A stretch of 7,946 nucleotides of DNA. Source: Clostridia bacterium. Its GTDB lineage: Bacteria > Bacillota_A > Clostridia > Oscillospirales > Acutalibacteraceae. The translations under genes were made by a program, and so were the position numbers. How positions within the stretch are numbered: position 1 is the first letter of the stretch; every line of letters begins with the position of its first letter. Below, piece after piece: positions 6,744-7,946 of this stretch. The stretch lies in the NCBI GenBank assembly GCA_017529165.1, contig JAFXNY010000116.1:1-7946 (forward strand). Reading direction: 5' to 3'. Under the pieces are notes generated by a model that had not been told where the DNA came from, ran no database searches, and saw only the letters and a list, made by a program, of their open reading frames with translations.

Positions 6744-7343
6744 ATGAACAATAACATAGTATCATTAAATGAGCTAATAAATCAGTTTTCCCGTCTGCCC
6801 GGTATCGGTAAAAAGACGGCGCAGAGATTGGCTTTTAATATTCTTGAGCAACCGCCCGAGCGTGCAAAGCAGTTTGCAGAGGCGCTTGTAACTGCACGGG
6901 AAAAGATACATTTTTGTAAAACCTGCCAGAGCCTTACCGATTTGGATGAGTGTGCGATATGTTCTGATGAACACAGGGACAAAAGCGTTATCTGCGTGGT
7001 AGAGGACCCAAAGGATGTTATGGCGTTTGAGAGGACAAGAGAGTTTTCCGGAGTTTATCATGTGCTTCACGGCGTTATTTCGCCGCTTGACGGTGTAGGA
7101 CCGGATGACTTAAAAATAAAAGAGCTTATGGCAAGGCTATCAGACGGCACAGTTAAAGAGCTTATAATGGCTACTAACCCAACGGTTGAGGGCGAGGCCA
7201 CGGCAAGCTATATTTCAAGGCTTGTAAAGCCTATGGGTGTAAAGGTTACAAGACTGGCATACGGTGTGCCGGTAGGTGCAGATTTACAGTATGCCGATGA
7301 ATACACATTAGCACGAGCCCTTGAGGGAAGAAACGAGATATAA
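6744..7343 (+). CDS. recR: Recombination mediator protein RecR
   Basis: This is a full-length RecR of 199 residues. It has a helix-hairpin-helix [13 protein letters not shown] (18-30), a four-cysteine zinc finger (C58, C61, C70, C73), and a Toprim domain from [12 protein letters not shown] (81-92) through [14 protein letters not shown]. It ends with the [20 protein letters not shown] signature. RecR works with RecO and RecF to load RecA on gapped DNA; its tetramer ring clamps DNA. It starts 2 nt after the ybaB stop, and only a weak GGAATG precedes the ATG, so translation is probably coupled to ybaB. Nothing unusual was seen in its residues. Confidence 0.96.
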   Translation: MNNNIVSLNELINQFSRLPGIGKKTAQRLAFNILEQPPERAKQFAEALVTAREKIHFCKTCQSLTDLDECAICSDEHRDKSVICVVEDPKDVMAFERTREFSGVYHVLHGVISPLDGVGPDDLKIKELMARLSDGTVKELIMATNPTVEGEATASYISRLVKPMGVKVTRLAYGVPVGADLQYADEYTLARALEGRNEI

Positions 7344-7344
7344 T

Positions 7345-7548
7345 ATGGAACAAAAAAAGATTGATAGAATAAATGAGCTGGCGCGCAAGCAAAAGGGCGA
7401 GGGGCTGACAGAGGCGGAAAAGACGGAACAGGCGGCACTGCGGCGTGAGTATATTAAGGCGTATAAGCAAAGCCTTATAGCCCAGCTTGATAACATATAT
7501 ATGGTTGAGCCGGACGGCTCAAAGCATAAAATCATACCCAAGAGTTAA
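7345..7548 (+). CDS. UPF0291 (DUF896) small protein
   Basis: The 67-residue protein reads MEQKKIDRINELARKQK…GLTEAEKTEQAALRREYI, then a helix and a short IYMVEPDGSKHKI tail. This is the YnzC/DUF896 family of small two-helix cytoplasmic proteins of Firmicutes. A B. subtilis member is linked to the SOS-response locus, but a molecular role is not established. The frame extends back to a TTG at 7321, inside recR. I chose the ATG at 7345, one base after the recR stop, because it gives the family N-terminus. No strong ribosome binding site is close (GAGGGA lies about 15 nt away), so coupling to recR is likely. Codon use is like its neighbours. Confidence 0.88.
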   Translation: MEQKKIDRINELARKQKGEGLTEAEKTEQAALRREYIKAYKQSLIAQLDNIYMVEPDGSKHKIIPKS

Positions 7549-7565
7549 TTTTTGGAGGTAATATT

Positions 7566-7844
7566 ATGAGACCCGAATTATTAAAGCTTCTTTCAAATAA
7601 CGCCCGCTATACGATAGGACAGCTCTCCGATATGTTGGGCGAGAGCGAGGAAAATATAAAGAATGAGATAAAGGCGCTTGAGAACGAAGGCGTAATATGT
7701 GGATACAAGGCGGTTATAGATTGGGACAGTCTTGACGGCTCGCTTGTCTCCGCCATAATAGAAATAAAGGTAGTGCCCAAGGCTGACTTAGGCTTTGAAG
7801 AAGTTGCCGAAAAGATATTGGAACTGTATCGGGAGAAGTGCTGA
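7566..7844 (+). CDS. Lrp/AsnC-type regulator, truncated after the HTH domain
   Basis: The 92-residue product begins MRPELLKLLSNNARYTIGQLSDMLG, a winged helix-turn-helix of the Lrp/AsnC family (about 1-50). It continues into the first strand of the ligand-binding RAM domain (SAIIEIKVVPKADLGFEEVAEKI, about 62-84). Family members usually run to about 150-165 residues. Here the frame turns into LELYREKC and stops, and none of the three forward frames downstream shows the expected RAM continuation. The protein therefore lacks most of the RAM dimer/effector domain. It may be a pseudogene or a rare short DNA-binding form. The start is firm: GGAGG (7554-7558) lies 7 nt before the ATG, 17 nt after the UPF0291 gene. 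A repeat copy follows the stop. Confidence 0.75.
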   Translation: MRPELLKLLSNNARYTIGQLSDMLGESEENIKNEIKALENEGVICGYKAVIDWDSLDGSLVSAIIEIKVVPKADLGFEEVAEKILELYREKC

Positions 7845-7868
7845 GAATGGACGCTGCATGCCGGTTTG

Positions 7869-7883
7869 AGTTTTTAGTGAAGA
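7869..7883. repeat. Second copy of the AGTTTTTAGTGAAGA repeat
   Basis: The 15 bases are identical to 562-576 and are again followed by an A/G-rich, roughly 7-nt pattern (AGTGAAG, AATAAGA). This copy lies 25 nt after the stop of the truncated Lrp gene, in the gap before the next gene. Confidence 0.5.
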
Positions 7884-7927
7884 ATAAGAACAAAAGAGGT
7901 TGTGGCGCAATATTTTGAGGAGAATAC

Positions 7928-7946
7928 ATGGAAGTAATTGTAGCTG
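7928..7946 (+). CDS. Start of a gene cut by the window edge, possibly ispH
   Basis: ATG at 7928 is preceded by a strong ribosome binding site, GAGGAG (7917-7922), five bases away. Only MEVIVA can be read. That matches the usual beginning of IspH (4-hydroxy-3-methylbut-2-enyl diphosphate reductase, often MxVIxAxxAGFCFGV), but six residues cannot prove it. Confidence 0.4.

Noticed and set aside
7505..7522. TTGAGCC-GGAC-GGCTCAA hairpin as a terminator at the end of the UPF0291 gene
   Set aside because: It is inside the coding region and no T-run follows; the next gene's ribosome binding site is only about 30 nt downstream.

Overview
The window looks like chromosomal DNA of an anaerobic, low-to-moderate GC Firmicute, most likely a gut-type Clostridia lineage. 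This is inferred from four things: the SRP RNA–dnaX–ybaB–recR–UPF0291 gene order, a prokaryotic RING-finger/zinc-ribbon membrane protein pair, strong AGGAG-type ribosome binding sites, and consensus TTGNNN-N17-TATAAT promoters. No species can be named from the sequence alone. No CRISPR array, transposase, phage gene or rRNA was seen. Most of the window is housekeeping DNA.

Layout. (1) 35-511, plus strand: a stand-alone SLOG/DUF1273-type protein. (2) 512-632: a short intergenic stretch with a degenerate heptad repeat and a terminator-like hairpin. It lies inside a 10-bp inverted repeat whose right arm runs into the CCA end of an initiator tRNA. (3) 633-708, minus: tRNA-fMet with its own consensus promoter. 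(4) 784-4570, minus: a tight five-gene operon, transcribed in the order Nudix hydrolase, RING-finger membrane protein, zinc-ribbon membrane protein, GalU and YjjG-like HAD phosphatase. Adjacent genes overlap by 4-8 nt or are 14 nt apart, and one consensus promoter reads the set. (5) 4571-4686: a compact divergent promoter region. (6) 4687-7844, plus: SRP RNA, dnaX, ybaB/ebfC, recR, a UPF0291 gene and an Lrp/AsnC-type regulator that is cut to about half length. (7) 7845-7946: a second copy of the heptad-type repeat and the first six codons of another gene.

How the genes work together. The plus-strand set joins the protein-targeting RNA to the DNA polymerase III clamp-loader gene and the RecFOR-type repair gene recR, the usual arrangement in Gram-positive bacteria. 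The minus-strand operon combines nucleotide and nucleotide-sugar chemistry (Nudix, UDP-glucose synthesis, HAD nucleotidase) with two uncharacterised zinc-binding membrane proteins that share one membrane scaffold.

Several starts differ from the longest open frame. The Nudix gene starts at 4570 (the longer frame begins upstream of the promoter). The RING gene starts at 4050 and the UPF0291 gene at 7345. dnaX and the HAD gene use TTG. The parts most worth a second look are the RING/zinc-ribbon tandem pair, the truncated Lrp gene beside a repeat, and the inverted-repeat element abutting the tRNA 3' end.
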